Part shown: positions 26,317 through 34,714 of the stretch, one piece after another
Layout of the letters: each line of letters starts with the position of its first letter
Numbering within the stretch: the stretch's first letter is position 1
Assembly: GCA_016190665.1 (NCBI GenBank)
Contig: JACPQD010000040.1
Span: forward strand, 1 to 46,539
DNA from: Chloroflexota bacterium
Lineage (GTDB): Bacteria; Chloroflexota; Dehalococcoidia; JACPQD01
Direction: 5' to 3'
DNA: 46,539 nt
The notes under the pieces: model-generated
Told to the model about the DNA's origin: nothing
Databases searched by the model: none
What the model saw: the letters and a program-made list of their open reading frames with translations, nothing else
Position numbers and translations under genes: made by a program

Positions 26317-27306
26317 CTAGCGGCCCGTCGGCGCTTTGGGGATGCGCCCGGTCTCCGTACAATAGGAGCGCAGCCGCCGGCCGACGATTCGCTCCACCAT
26401 CCTGCCTGTCGCCAGGGCCTTGTCCACATCAATGCCCGTCTCAATGCCCATCTCGTCCAGCATCACCAGCAGGTCCTCGCTGCGGGTATTGCCCGTGATG
26501 TCGCTGGGAGTGTACAGGGCGCCCGTGCCCGCGATGGGCACGCCGTCGATCATATCGGCGGGCTGTCCCCCAATCCCACCCATGGACGATTCGAAGCGCG
26601 CCACACCCGCCTGGAGAGCTGCCAGACAGTTGGCCAGGGCCCACCCGCGCGACTCATGGAAGTGGGCGATGTGGACGTTAGGGTCGGGGTACTTCTCCAC
26701 CATGCGTGAGTAGAAATCGAACACCCTGTCGGGAGTCCCCTCGCCGGTGGTATCCCCGTACTCTATCTCGTCGGCGCCCATGTCCAGAAAGCGGTCGGTG
26801 AACTCGACGGCCCGCTGGACCGGCACCGGGCCCTCGATGGGGCAGCCGAAGACAGTGCCCACGCAGCCGCAGAACCGGATCCCGGCGGCGTGAGACATCT
26901 TCAACCATTCCTTCAGCTTGGGCCAGTGGTCGGCGTGCTTCTCGCCGGCGTTGCGCAGGTTGTGGCTCTCGCTGGTGGAGATCATGCAGACCATCTTGTC
27001 CGGCCCCCAGCCTTCCTGTCTGGCCTGGCAGGCCCTTTCCACGGCCCTCACTGTCATGTTCACCGTCGAATAGGTAACGCCAGGCTTTCGTTTGATACTT
27101 TTCAGGACCGTCTCACAGTCCTTGAACTGAGGGACGTACTTTGGGTTGGCGAAGGAGCTGGCCTCGATGTGGCGGTAACCAGCATCGGTCAGGGCGTTTA
27201 TGACCCAGATTTTCGCCTCGGTGGGGATGAAGCGCTGCTCGTGTTGAAAACCGTCGCGAGCCACCAGCTCGGTGATGGCCACCGATTTGGGCAGTACGAA
27301 GGGCAT
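26317..27306 (-). CDS. HMG-CoA lyase-like (DRE-TIM) protein
   Basis: A 329-residue protein of the DRE-TIM metallolyase group. Visible are ELVARDGFQHEQ (metal-binding RDG, normally RDGLQNE), EASSFANPKYVPQ, GDTTGEGTPDRV and HIAHFHESRG (metal-ligand His pair). The signature loop is SSMGGIGGQPAD, with Gln where 3-hydroxy-3-methylglutaryl-CoA lyase has the catalytic Cys of GLGGCPY. It may therefore cleave or condense another substrate. GAGGAGACTGT precedes ATG 27306. It is transcribed with, or next to, the crotonase and acyl-CoA dehydrogenase genes, suggesting breakdown of a branched acid such as leucine or isoprenoid residues. Confidence 0.85.
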   Translation of the reverse strand: MPFVLPKSVAITELVARDGFQHEQRFIPTEAKIWVINALTDAGYRHIEASSFANPKYVPQFKDCETVLKSIKRKPGVTYSTVNMTVRAVERACQARQEGWGPDKMVCMISTSESHNLRNAGEKHADHWPKLKEWLKMSHAAGIRFCGCVGTVFGCPIEGPVPVQRAVEFTDRFLDMGADEIEYGDTTGEGTPDRVFDFYSRMVEKYPDPNVHIAHFHESRGWALANCLAALQAGVARFESSMGGIGGQPADMIDGVPIAGTGALYTPSDITGNTRSEDLLVMLDEMGIETGIDVDKALATGRMVERIVGRRLRSYCTETGRIPKAPTGR

Positions 27307-27466
27307 ACAGTCTCCTCTCCAGGAATCGCTGTAAGTCAGGGAAAGAATCCGTCCCGACGCCAGGTCGAGGTGAGCGCGGGAGCAACTTCAACCGGCCGGG
27401 CAGGCGAGGCCCAGGATTCTGAGGCGCCCCGCGAAAAACGTGATCGAACCGCCGAGCCAGGAAAGG

Positions 27467-28846
27467 CTATCGAGCCACCACGCTGCTCAAATAGGCCTCG
27501 GGATCGGTCACGTCCTTGAGGACCCCTCTCACCCTTTCGAGGGCGGAAAGCGGGATGTACCCGGACTTTATGCGTTGCTTAAGCTCGGCCCACCCCATTG
27601 TGGTACTGGCGTATAGCCGCGCCATATTCGCGTAAAACTCGTCGATGGGAAGCTTTGTGGGCAGAACGGTGTGCAGGAAATCGAACACCTCGTAGTTGGA
27701 GGTCACCAACTCGTTCAGTTTTTCCTGAAAGAAAGCCGTGCCTGGCAGTGGAGTCAAAATGGTAAAGAGCGGGAAGGCGATTCGCTTAGCCTTGACGTAT
27801 CCGATGAGGGCATCGAAGTCCGCGCTGGTCCATTCGGGGTCAACAATGAAGGATCCCCACATGTCGACGCCGTTGGCGTTCAGTATCTCCATAGCCTCCT
27901 CGTTGATCTTGGTAGAGCTGTTTTTGTGTACGCTCTGCAGCCCCTTCTCATCTATCTTCTCGAAGCCGATCAGCGCGGCATGGAGTCCCGCTTTCGCCCA
28001 TCTCTCCACCACATCCGGCCGCCTCACGATGCTGTCGGCCCGAGCCTGGATCCAGTATCGCGCCTGGAGGCCCGCCTGCTCCACGAGCTCGCAGAGCCGC
28101 TCAGCCCGAGGCAGGTTCTGGAGGAAATTATCATCCACGAAACAAACGATCTTGGAGGCCACGTTCTTCAGGTCCTCAATGACCAGCTCCGGGCTTCGCT
28201 CGCGGCACCTCTTATTGTGGAACTTCCACACGGCGCAGAAGGTGCAGCGGTAAGGGCAGCCCCGCGTTGTCTCCACCACATAGGGATTGTCCCAGAAGTG
28301 AAAATGGTAGCGTGAGCGATACTGGTCAGTGAGATGGCGCAGGGGTAGGGGATGATCGTCCATCTTCTTCAGCGGCAGACGGACCCGCGTCTCCACCTGA
28401 TGCCCATCTACCCGATAGATGAGGCCTGCGATGCTCGTTGTATCTTTACCTTCGGAAAGCGCTGCCACCAACTCCCGGAAGGTTATCTCTCCCTCGCCGA
28501 CGACGATGTAGTCCACGGCTTCGAAATCGAAATCCTTCGGGACAAGGCTGGCATGATAGCCTCCCACGACGGTAATGATAGCTGGGTCCAGCGCTTTCAC
28601 CTCCTTGAGCAGCATCTGCATGGTAGGCACATCGGTGGTGTAGCCGGTGGTGCCGACAAGGTCGGGATGGAAGGAAGATAATACCTCTGCGAGGGGAGTG
28701 GAGTCCACGCGCATATCGAAGATCTTGACCTCGTGATCGGGCACAGTGGCGGCGATTATCTCGAGGGCCAGGGGCTCCGGCCGGACCATGTGGGTAAACC
28801 CTACCATCTTCTGGCTGATCCGGGGTTCGATTAAGAGGATTCTCAT
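27467..28846 (-). CDS. B12-binding-domain radical SAM protein
   Basis: A 459-residue protein with an N-terminal cobalamin-binding-like Rossmann domain (about residues 1-140; DHEVKIFDMR, VGTTGYTTD, VVGGYHASLVP, VVGEGEITFREL) and a radical SAM barrel. The cluster motif is TRGCPYRCTFCAVWKF (C-x3-C-x2-C, near residue 200). Members methylate or rearrange lipids, cofactors and natural products; the substrate here is not evident. The ribosome site GGAAGGGA precedes ATG 28846, and a possible extended -10 promoter lies upstream. It has no obvious partner gene and does not touch its neighbours. Confidence 0.9.
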   Translation of the reverse strand: MRILLIEPRISQKMVGFTHMVRPEPLALEIIAATVPDHEVKIFDMRVDSTPLAEVLSSFHPDLVGTTGYTTDVPTMQMLLKEVKALDPAIITVVGGYHASLVPKDFDFEAVDYIVVGEGEITFRELVAALSEGKDTTSIAGLIYRVDGHQVETRVRLPLKKMDDHPLPLRHLTDQYRSRYHFHFWDNPYVVETTRGCPYRCTFCAVWKFHNKRCRERSPELVIEDLKNVASKIVCFVDDNFLQNLPRAERLCELVEQAGLQARYWIQARADSIVRRPDVVERWAKAGLHAALIGFEKIDEKGLQSVHKNSSTKINEEAMEILNANGVDMWGSFIVDPEWTSADFDALIGYVKAKRIAFPLFTILTPLPGTAFFQEKLNELVTSNYEVFDFLHTVLPTKLPIDEFYANMARLYASTTMGWAELKQRIKSGYIPLSALERVRGVLKDVTDPEAYLSSVVAR

Positions 28847-28898
28847 TCCCTTCCTCCTTCCGAAGGCCAGTTGAGTTCTTCCTAGACCGGCCTAACCA

Positions 28899-28907
28899 AG
28901 TATATCA
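28899..28907 (-). promoter_or_regulatory. Possible extended -10 promoter
   Basis: On the minus strand TGATATACT (TGN-TATACT) with only a weak -35 (TTTAGG) 17 nt upstream, about 50 nt before ATG 28846. Confidence 0.4.
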
Positions 28908-29021
28908 TGTTGGCGGGAAAACCTAAAGACGAAGCGAAACGGGAAATCGCTGAAGCTCCCGTCTGTCCAGTCAAACGCGCTCTCACTGCTTGCGGCAGAA
29001 CTCCGAGCCTGAATGGGACTC

Positions 29022-29915
29022 TCAATCCTCCCGTCCCCGCAACATGTCTACTATGTTGATAAGCCGCGCCTTGTCAGGTAGCACGATCTTGGTGTTCTTT
29101 TCCAGGGACGCCTGGGTTACCTCTAGCTGCTTGAGCGTCTGAGCATTACCAATAAAGAACTTGTCCGCCGCGGCAGAGACGGTCTCGATGGCCTTGGCCT
29201 GGCCTTCTGCCCTCAGCATCGCTGCCTGCTTATCGCCTTCCGCTATCAGTATAGCCTTCTGTCTCTCACCCTCGGCCACCAGTATGGCATTCTGCTTGTC
29301 CCCTTCTGCCGAAAGGATCTGCTTCTCACGGTATGCCTCGGCGGTCAGGATAGTGGCTCTCTTCTCTCGTTCGGCTTTCATCTGTTTGCTCATCGCCTCA
29401 GAAATGTCTGCGGGCGGCTCTATCTCCTTCACTTCGACTCTCGTCACCCTCACGCCCCACTTGTCGGTGGCCTCATCCAGGGTCGTTCTCAGGGCGGCAT
29501 TGATCCGTTCCCTCGAGGTCAGAGATTCGTCCAGACTCATATCGCCGACGAGGTTGCGGAGATTCGTCTGGGCCAGCTTGCTGACGGCGACGCCGAAGTT
29601 CGCGACCTCGTACCTGACGGCTCTGGGCTCCGTGACGTAGTAGTAGATGACGGCATCCACGGTCACCGTGACGTTGTCCTTGGTGATGACCGGCTGAGGC
29701 TCTATATCAAGGACCGTTTCCCGCATATCTATCTTAGCGACCACGGAGTCTATGAAAGGGATAAGGAAATTGAGGCCGGGCTCCAGGGTTTCCTTATACT
29801 TGCCAAACCTCTCCACGACACCCTTCTGGCTCTGCTCGATGAGAATCACCGACTTGCCGAGCACGATTAACGCCAGTATCAGAATGACAACGACCGTCGC
29901 GATAGTGGCCTCCAT
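29022..29915 (-). CDS. SPFH/stomatin-like (slipin) membrane protein
   Basis: A 297-residue SPFH protein. One N-terminal membrane segment (about residues 3-25) is followed by the PHB/SPFH domain: [41 protein letters not shown] and [15 protein letters not shown]. The C-terminus is helical with repeated AEG[ED][RK]Q-x-A-I-L units that help the protein oligomerise. Such proteins gather into membrane microdomains, usually with an NfeD partner. That partner gene ends one nucleotide upstream. AAAGGAGG precedes ATG 29915 and overlaps the NfeD stop region, so the two are translationally linked. Confidence 0.94.
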   Translation of the reverse strand: MEATIATVVVILILALIVLGKSVILIEQSQKGVVERFGKYKETLEPGLNFLIPFIDSVVAKIDMRETVLDIEPQPVITKDNVTVTVDAVIYYYVTEPRAVRYEVANFGVAVSKLAQTNLRNLVGDMSLDESLTSRERINAALRTTLDEATDKWGVRVTRVEVKEIEPPADISEAMSKQMKAEREKRATILTAEAYREKQILSAEGDKQNAILVAEGERQKAILIAEGDKQAAMLRAEGQAKAIETVSAAADKFFIGNAQTLKQLEVTQASLEKNTKIVLPDKARLINIVDMLRGRED

Positions 29916-29916
29916 C

Positions 29917-30381
29917 TTAGCTGCCTCCTTTAGACTTACTGACGATTAGTGTGACCCCTGTCAGGCCGGAGACGATTACTTCGTCACCTTCGTTGATTTC
30001 CTCTTCCGACCTCGCTCTCCACTCTTCGTTGCCTACCCGGACCAGCCCATCCTTGTTCCGCGCCATGCTTTGCAGCACAATGCCGTTTCTGCCAATGATA
30101 GTGTCGACGTTCGTTCTCGCTCTGCTCACCTGGGTCCATCTGTGGACGTATTTCCTGCCCAGGGCCACATAGGCCACGCAGATCACGCTCGTGACTATGA
30201 CTGTCAACGGCCAGGAATGGAGAGGCCAGGTCGCCAGCCCGCCCAGGATGAAGGCGGAGCCGATTACCACCAGGTCAAAGCCAGTCTGCACGCCGATGAT
30301 AAGCTCCGATAAGGCGAGCAGGAGGCCGACCACCACGAATATGAGCCAGAGCCAGGCATCCAGATACGGCAAACTCGCCAC
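29917..30381 (-). CDS. NfeD-family membrane protein
   Basis: A protein of about 154 residues: two or three membrane segments (about 10-75) followed by a soluble OB-fold-like domain ([15 protein letters not shown]...[29 protein letters not shown]), the classic NfeD-C ending. NfeD proteins act with slipins in membrane organisation; this is the short type without the protease domain. The start is uncertain: GTG 30381 overlaps the ribosome site, whereas TTG 30372 lies 7 nt after AGGAGG and may be the better start. The slipin gene follows after one nucleotide. Confidence 0.9.
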   Translation of the reverse strand: MASLPYLDAWLWLIFVVVGLLLALSELIIGVQTGFDLVVIGSAFILGGLATWPLHSWPLTVIVTSVICVAYVALGRKYVHRWTQVSRARTNVDTIIGRNGIVLQSMARNKDGLVRVGNEEWRARSEEEINEGDEVIVSGLTGVTLIVSKSKGGS

Positions 30382-30420
30382 CTCCTCTCATGGAGTCTTA
30401 ACCGGGTTGTCGCAGGCATG

Positions 30421-31977
30421 TCATCTGCCGCCAGCTTGCAGTCCTTTTCTGACCCCGGGAAGGGCAGCCAGCAAGTCCCCGGCCATCATGCCGGCGTCCC
30501 CCAACTCCGCCCGAACGACTTCGCCAGCTTGCCCGTGCAAATAGACGCCGCACGTAGCGGCATCGAGGGGACTGAGCCCCTGGGCCAGCAGCCCGGCGAT
30601 GACCCCGCTGAGCACATCGCCCGTCCCTGCGGAGGCCAGCCCGGCGTTGGCAAAAGGACTGATCCTCACTTGACCGTCCGGACCGGCGACGATGGTATGG
30701 GCGCCTTTCAATACCACCGTTTTCCCCCACTTGCCCGCCGCATCCCTGGCACATTCCATACGACTTACTTGAATCTCCGCCACGGAGACGCCCGTCAGCC
30801 GGGACATCTCACCGGGATGGGGGGTCAAGATCGTCCCCGAGGGAAGCCTGTCCCACCATCCTGGCCAGTGGGACGCTATGTTCAAACCATCGGCGTCCAG
30901 CACCAGGGGAGGCACAGGTACGAATTCAAAAACGGCCTCCAAGAACTTCGCCGTGGCAGGATGTTGTCCCAGGCCGCACCCAACGAGCATAGCCTGGTAG
31001 CCAGCGAGCGACTGCGTGAGCGTAGCTGCGGCTTCCACGCCCGGAACGCCCGGCGTCGATTCCGGCAGCGGCAGGTACGTCGCCTCCGTAAGCTTCGCGG
31101 CCAGTACAGGCGGCAAGCTCCGGGCCACCGCCAGGGTCGCCAGCCCCACGCCGGAGCGCAAGGCGGCGGCGCAAGCGAGGTAGGCAGCGCCAATATAGCT
31201 ATTGGACCCGGCCACCACCATTACCTTGCCGAAGGCGCCCTTGTTGGCATCTAACGGCCTGGCCGGCAAGGCTCTCCTTGCTATATCGCTTGTGACCAGC
31301 TCAACTGAGACGTCGTTCGCCAACTCCGGCGGTATACCGATATCCGCCACGATCAGCCGACCGGTTTTCGCCGCCCCAGGGAAGGAGAAGATGCCCAACT
31401 TCGGGTAGCCCAGTGTTATGGTAGCATCGGCCCTCGGTGTCGCCGGATCGACGGCGCCGCTGTCGGCATCTAGGCCGGAAGGCAGATCGACGGCCATCAA
31501 CATCAAGCTGGGCCGCCCCTCTTTGGCTCTCACAACGCTATCCAGGACATCCTTCAAGGCCCCGCCGATGGCGCGAGACCTGCCGGTGCCGAGGAGGGAG
31601 TCGATCACCACGTCGGCGGAAGACAGGAGGCCGTCCAAACTGGACGTCCCCTTGTCTTGTTCCGCCACGAGCGCAAGGATGCCTCTTTCGAGGTCCCGGC
31701 GATAGTTGTCGTCGTCCGGCTTGCGAGCATGGCTGAGATACAGGCTGACCTCAGCCCCCCAGTCGTGCAGGTGGCGAGCCGCCACCAGCCCATCGCCGCC
31801 ATTGTTGCCCGGTCCAACCAGAATCAGGATGCGGCTGCCCAGGACGCTGCCCCTCAGCCTCTTCACCTCGCGGGCGATGGTCAGGCCAGCGTTCTCCATC
31901 AGGGTCTGCCACGACAAGCCCATCTCGCCCGCGCGGCGCTCGATATCTCGCATCTGGTCGGCGGAGACTATTTTCAA
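30421..31977 (-). CDS. nnr: Bifunctional NAD(P)H-hydrate repair enzyme
   Basis: A 518-residue fusion that repairs hydrated NAD(P)H. The N-terminal half is the epimerase (VGPGNNGGDGLVAARHL, then VIDSLLGTG and AVDLPSGLDADSG). The C-terminal half is the ADP/ATP-dependent dehydratase (KGAFGKVMVVAGS, LDADGLN, LTPHPGEMSRL, VLKGAHTIVA and NAGLASAGTGDVLSGVIAGLL). TTG 31977 is chosen: GGAGG lies 5 nt upstream, and the family begins as MKIVSADQMRDIERRA. A GTG at 32046 would add 23 residues without similarity. acpS lies immediately upstream, a common pairing. Confidence 0.94.
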   Translation of the reverse strand: MKIVSADQMRDIERRAGEMGLSWQTLMENAGLTIAREVKRLRGSVLGSRILILVGPGNNGGDGLVAARHLHDWGAEVSLYLSHARKPDDDNYRRDLERGILALVAEQDKGTSSLDGLLSSADVVIDSLLGTGRSRAIGGALKDVLDSVVRAKEGRPSLMLMAVDLPSGLDADSGAVDPATPRADATITLGYPKLGIFSFPGAAKTGRLIVADIGIPPELANDVSVELVTSDIARRALPARPLDANKGAFGKVMVVAGSNSYIGAAYLACAAALRSGVGLATLAVARSLPPVLAAKLTEATYLPLPESTPGVPGVEAAATLTQSLAGYQAMLVGCGLGQHPATAKFLEAVFEFVPVPPLVLDADGLNIASHWPGWWDRLPSGTILTPHPGEMSRLTGVSVAEIQVSRMECARDAAGKWGKTVVLKGAHTIVAGPDGQVRISPFANAGLASAGTGDVLSGVIAGLLAQGLSPLDAATCGVYLHGQAGEVVRAELGDAGMMAGDLLAALPGVRKGLQAGGR

Positions 31978-32053
31978 GACGGCCTCCAACAGCTGAGGCG
32001 ACGGAATCGGAACCACGGATAGCCACCGATGGACACGGTTGGGCACCCGCCCT

Positions 32054-32428
32054 TCAAGAGGCCTCTCCTATTGCCGAGGCGACGGCGAGCGATTTTGAAT
32101 GGGAGAGGCTTATCGCCAGGCCGGACAGCCCCAGCTTCTCCGCCCGCTCCCGGGCGCGGCGATAAAGTGTGACCGTAGGCCGGCCGCCGCGGACGGGCAG
32201 AATCTCAATCTCGCGCCAGGCGACGCCCCGATTGCCCGTGCCCAGCGCCTTCATGATCGCCTCTTTGCCCGCGAAGCGAGCGGCCAGCTCGGATATCCGT
32301 CCCCGGCAATAGGCCAGTTCGGCTTCCGTGTAGACCCGCCCGAGGAAACGGCCGCCCCAGCGGGCAATAGCCTCCTCTATGCGTGCGATTTCTATTATGT
32401 CAATGCCGACGGCGTGCACCAATCTCAT
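32054..32428 (-). CDS. acpS: Holo-[acyl-carrier-protein] synthase
   Basis: A 124-residue phosphopantetheinyl transferase that activates acyl carrier protein. Diagnostic parts are AVGIDIIEIARIEEAI (Mg-binding Asp), RFAGKEAIMKALGTG and LAISLSHSKSLAVASAI. Length matches the family (about 120-130). ATG 32428 overlaps the restored TGA of the upstream toxin gene as ATGA, which suggests coupling; GTG 32419, about 9 nt after AAGGA, is an alternative. Downstream is nnr, with a gap of about 75 nt that its longer frame would fill. Confidence 0.94.
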   Translation of the reverse strand: MRLVHAVGIDIIEIARIEEAIARWGGRFLGRVYTEAELAYCRGRISELAARFAGKEAIMKALGTGNRGVAWREIEILPVRGGRPTVTLYRRARERAEKLGLSGLAISLSHSKSLAVASAIGEAS

Positions 32429-32861
32429 TCCTTGTTCCGCCCAAGCCTGCGGCCCGGCTGTTCGGGAGGTTGGTAAAGCGCGAGACCGGGGATATACTGA
32501 AAATGCTTGACGTTGCGGGTAAGAAGTTTGGATCGTGGTGAAGAGCGGTGGCAGCGATGAGAAGGTCCATATCGCCGATCTGCTGACGCCGCTTCTTGGG
32601 AAGGGAGCCACGAACCAGCGCAAACCGCTCCATGACGGCAATCGTAAGCGGCAAGAGTTGCTTGCCTTCCAGGAAGGTGCGCAGCACCTGGACGGCGCCT
32701 TGCGGTTCACGCGAGAAGTGGGCTCCTTCGTAGAGCTCACCATAGGATATGAGGCTCATAGCCAAGCCCGACGGCGCAAGCTTCAGAAGGGCTTTGGCGG
32801 CCGCTTCCTGACCGCTGAGGACATCGACAGCCCAGTCGGTATCAATCAGATATCTACTCAT
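32425..32861 (-). pseudogene. VapC-type PIN toxin with a one-base frameshift
   Basis: A PIN-domain ribonuclease toxin. It starts MSRYLIDTDWAVDVLSG (first acidic residues), has ISYGELYEGA (second acid) and GDMDLLIAATALHHD (third). After that point, at about 32528, the original frame turns to an unlike tail, whereas the next frame gives KLLTRNVKHFQYIPGLALY, the normal VapC ending, and stops at 32425. One missing nucleotide explains it; restored length is 145 residues. It could be a real mutation or an assembly error. The catalytic acids lie before the break. The antitoxin gene overlaps its start as ATGA. Confidence 0.85.
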
Positions 32862-33166
32862 AGATGAACGGGCGGTCGGCTTGAGGTGCGACGCCGTTCA
32901 CGGATGTAATCTCTGAACGCCTCCGCATCGACGATATTCTTCCACCCACCAACGGCTCTGAGAATCCCCTCCTTCGATCGGGCGACCTCGTCGGCGCTAA
33001 GCCTCTCTGCTCTTCGCTCGGGCGGCTTCACTGGCGTCAAGATCGCCAGGTCCTCGCTATCTCGTCCAAGCACCCGGGGCTCGTCGCTCTCGCGCACTTC
33101 CTCGACGAGGCGCAACAGCTCCAGAACGTTGCCGCTGTCAATTCGCTTGAGATCTCTGGCCATCAT
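32858..33166 (-). CDS. Antitoxin of the VapBC-type pair
   Basis: A 102-residue protein placed directly before and overlapping the PIN toxin by 4 nt, the usual antitoxin-first order. The N-terminal third (RDLKRIDSGNVLELLRLVEEVRESDEPRVLGRDSEDLAILTPV) looks like the short DNA-binding part of Phd/AbrB-like antitoxins, and the charged tail is probably the toxin-binding part. I cannot assign a named family. ATG 33166 with AAGG 5 nt upstream is preferred over GTG 33172. A good promoter stands 28 nt upstream, where autoregulation would act. Confidence 0.75.
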   Translation of the reverse strand: MMARDLKRIDSGNVLELLRLVEEVRESDEPRVLGRDSEDLAILTPVKPPERRAERLSADEVARSKEGILRAVGGWKNIVDAEAFRDYIRERRRTSSRPPVHL

Positions 33167-33193
33167 GTTCACCTTCTCGTTTGGGACAAGCAG

Positions 33194-33222
33194 AGTATAA
33201 CGGATTGTTGGGGGAGAATCAA
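33194..33222 (-). promoter_or_regulatory. Promoter of the VapBC-type pair
   Basis: On the minus strand TTGATT (33217-33222), a 17-nt spacer and TATACT (33194-33199). It lies 28 nt before ATG 33166. Confidence 0.68.
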
Positions 33223-33352
33223 GAGGACAAACAAAAGTATGTGTCAGCTAAACTTCAGAAGTGACGTGTTCAAGCTTGAAAAGTGACAAGAGTGTATCGG
33301 TTCCATATGTCCTGGCCCCTGCCCCTGGGGTTAAATGATGAATCCTAAGCCT

Positions 33353-33479
33353 GTAGGGTGGGTGAAATCGTAGGGCAGTAGCTTGTCCCCTGCCGCCAGG
33401 TTGGGTGAAGCGAAGCGCACCCACCAGCCAGGTGATGGTGGGTTACGTCGCGGTGAGATCGCGACTCAACCCACCCTAC
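33353..33479. repeat. GTAGGGTGGGT inverted repeat element
   Basis: 11-bp inverted ends GTAGGGTGGGT (33353-33363) and ACCCACCCTAC (33469-33479) enclose about 105 bp, including an inner GGTGGGTT...AACCCACC hairpin (33437-33475). Positions 33370-33397 recur, inverted, at the end of the window (46507 on). A related unit is at 41563-41633. The gap 33167-33565 has no gene apart from this element and two promoters. Confidence 0.65.
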
Positions 33480-33505
33480 GCCTAGACGCCACTGTCGTGG
33501 CAATG

Positions 33506-33535
33506 TTGACGAAAACGGGCACCGAGGTCTAGTAT
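33506..33535 (+). promoter_or_regulatory. Promoter of the PAP2 gene
   Basis: TTGACG (33506-33511), an 18-nt spacer and TAGTAT (33530-33535), 30 nt before GTG 33566. Confidence 0.6.
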
Positions 33536-33565
33536 TGCGAAGGAGGGTAGGCGAAGGGAACATCT

Positions 33566-34456
33566 GTGGAAATTATCCTGTGGCTCCAATCATTCCGCAA
33601 TCCGTTTTTGGATTCCTTCTGGAGCGCGATCACCCAGTTGGGTTCCCAACAGTTTCTGTTGATCGTCGCCTTGCTGGTCTTCTGGTGCGTGAACAGCCGG
33701 GTGGGGTGGCTGCTCTTCATCCTTGGCGGCATGTCACTGGTCAGCAATGAATTGATCAAGGACCTGGTGGCGGCGCCTCGCCCGGACCCTTCTCTGGTGC
33801 GCGTGGTGATGCCAGCAGGAGGATACGCCTTCCCCAGCGGCCACGCCCAGCACACCACGGTCTTGTGGGGTTTCATCAGTTTGCGCCTCGGTCGGTCAAC
33901 CATCTGGTTGATACCTGCGGCGTTGTTCATCTCGCTGGTCGGGCTTTCCAGACTCTACCTTGGGGTACATTGGCCTGCGGACGTGATCGGCGGATTTATC
34001 ATCGGCGCGATGATTGTTGCGCTGGGCAATTGGGCGCTGACGCGGTGGGCCGACGACTGGATTGCCAGTGAGCACGCAATCTACAAAGCTGCAGCGCTGT
34101 TCATACCTCTGGCCGTCTTCGCTGTCTTTCCGAAGGATATCGTGACCCGCGCCATGGGCTTTCTTGTCGGCCTCAATGGCGGCTACCTCATTCTGCTTCC
34201 CAGGTTTGGCGGCGCTTATGCCGCCGGCAGTTCCAGGAAGAGACTGCTGGTCAAGGCCGTGATTGGGCTTGCGGGCCTGGCCCTGATCGTTGTCGCAACC
34301 AGGGCGGCGCTGCCTGACGCGGCTCTTTTTCGTCTCTCTGCCTACGCCATCATGGGTCTCTGGGCCGGTTTCGTCGTGCCCCGGGTATTTGGGGGTTGTG
34401 TCGAGCGGGCCGCGAGCACGGACAATATTAACCACGAACTACACGAAATACGCTAA
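33566..34456 (+). CDS. PAP2-family membrane phosphatase
   Basis: A 296-residue integral membrane phosphatase with about six to eight membrane segments. The three catalytic blocks are KDLVAAPRP (K-x6-RP type), FPSGHAQHTT (PSGH) and SRLYLGVHWPADV (SR-x5-H-x3-D). Such enzymes dephosphorylate lipid pyrophosphates, often undecaprenyl-PP, or phosphatidic acid on the outer side of the membrane. The start is GTG 33566 with GAAGGGA upstream. The last residues (NHELHEIR) are encoded by an ACACGAAATAC-type repeat that also provides the stop, so the natural C-terminus may have been altered. Confidence 0.9.
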   Translation: MEIILWLQSFRNPFLDSFWSAITQLGSQQFLLIVALLVFWCVNSRVGWLLFILGGMSLVSNELIKDLVAAPRPDPSLVRVVMPAGGYAFPSGHAQHTTVLWGFISLRLGRSTIWLIPAALFISLVGLSRLYLGVHWPADVIGGFIIGAMIVALGNWALTRWADDWIASEHAIYKAAALFIPLAVFAVFPKDIVTRAMGFLVGLNGGYLILLPRFGGAYAAGSSRKRLLVKAVIGLAGLALIVVATRAALPDAALFRLSAYAIMGLWAGFVVPRVFGGCVERAASTDNINHELHEIR

Positions 34457-34588
34457 ATCAAAAGGCGGTTCGTGTAGTTCGTGTATTTCGTGGGATATCC
34501 GGATTAAGCGAAGTCTCTTTTTCACGCTGGTGTCGACGGATAGGCACCGGGTAAACGGATATGCGACACTTTTATCATCCGTTTATCC
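34432..34588. repeat. CACGAA and GGATAAACGG repeat words
   Basis: 34432-34493 is a run of CACGAACTACACGAAATACG and its reverse, a hairpin-forming word repeat that starts inside the PAP2 gene end. 34550-34588 holds GGTAAACGGAT opposite ATCCGTTTATCC. A shorter GGATAAACGGATGC word is found at 12521. Confidence 0.6.
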
Positions 34589-34652
34589 GTCCTAGAATTC
34601 GTTGACGCCCTCCATCACCTCGCGCTGGGCTTCCAAAGGGCCGTGGCATCCG

Positions 34653-34681
34653 TTGCTTTTCACCCTCACTGGTGCTAGAAT
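34653..34681 (+). promoter_or_regulatory. Promoter of metV
   Basis: TTGCTT (34653-34658), a 17-nt spacer and TAGAAT (34676-34681), 33 nt before ATG 34715, with GAAGGAGG between. Confidence 0.6.
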
Positions 34682-34714
34682 TGGCGTGGATTCGGAATCC
34701 GAAGGAGGCCAGGC

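Noticed and set aside
24225..26498. Very long plus-strand open frame of 757 codons
   Set aside because: It is antisense to acyl-CoA dehydrogenase and crotonase genes and shows no family traits; it arises from high GC and codon bias.
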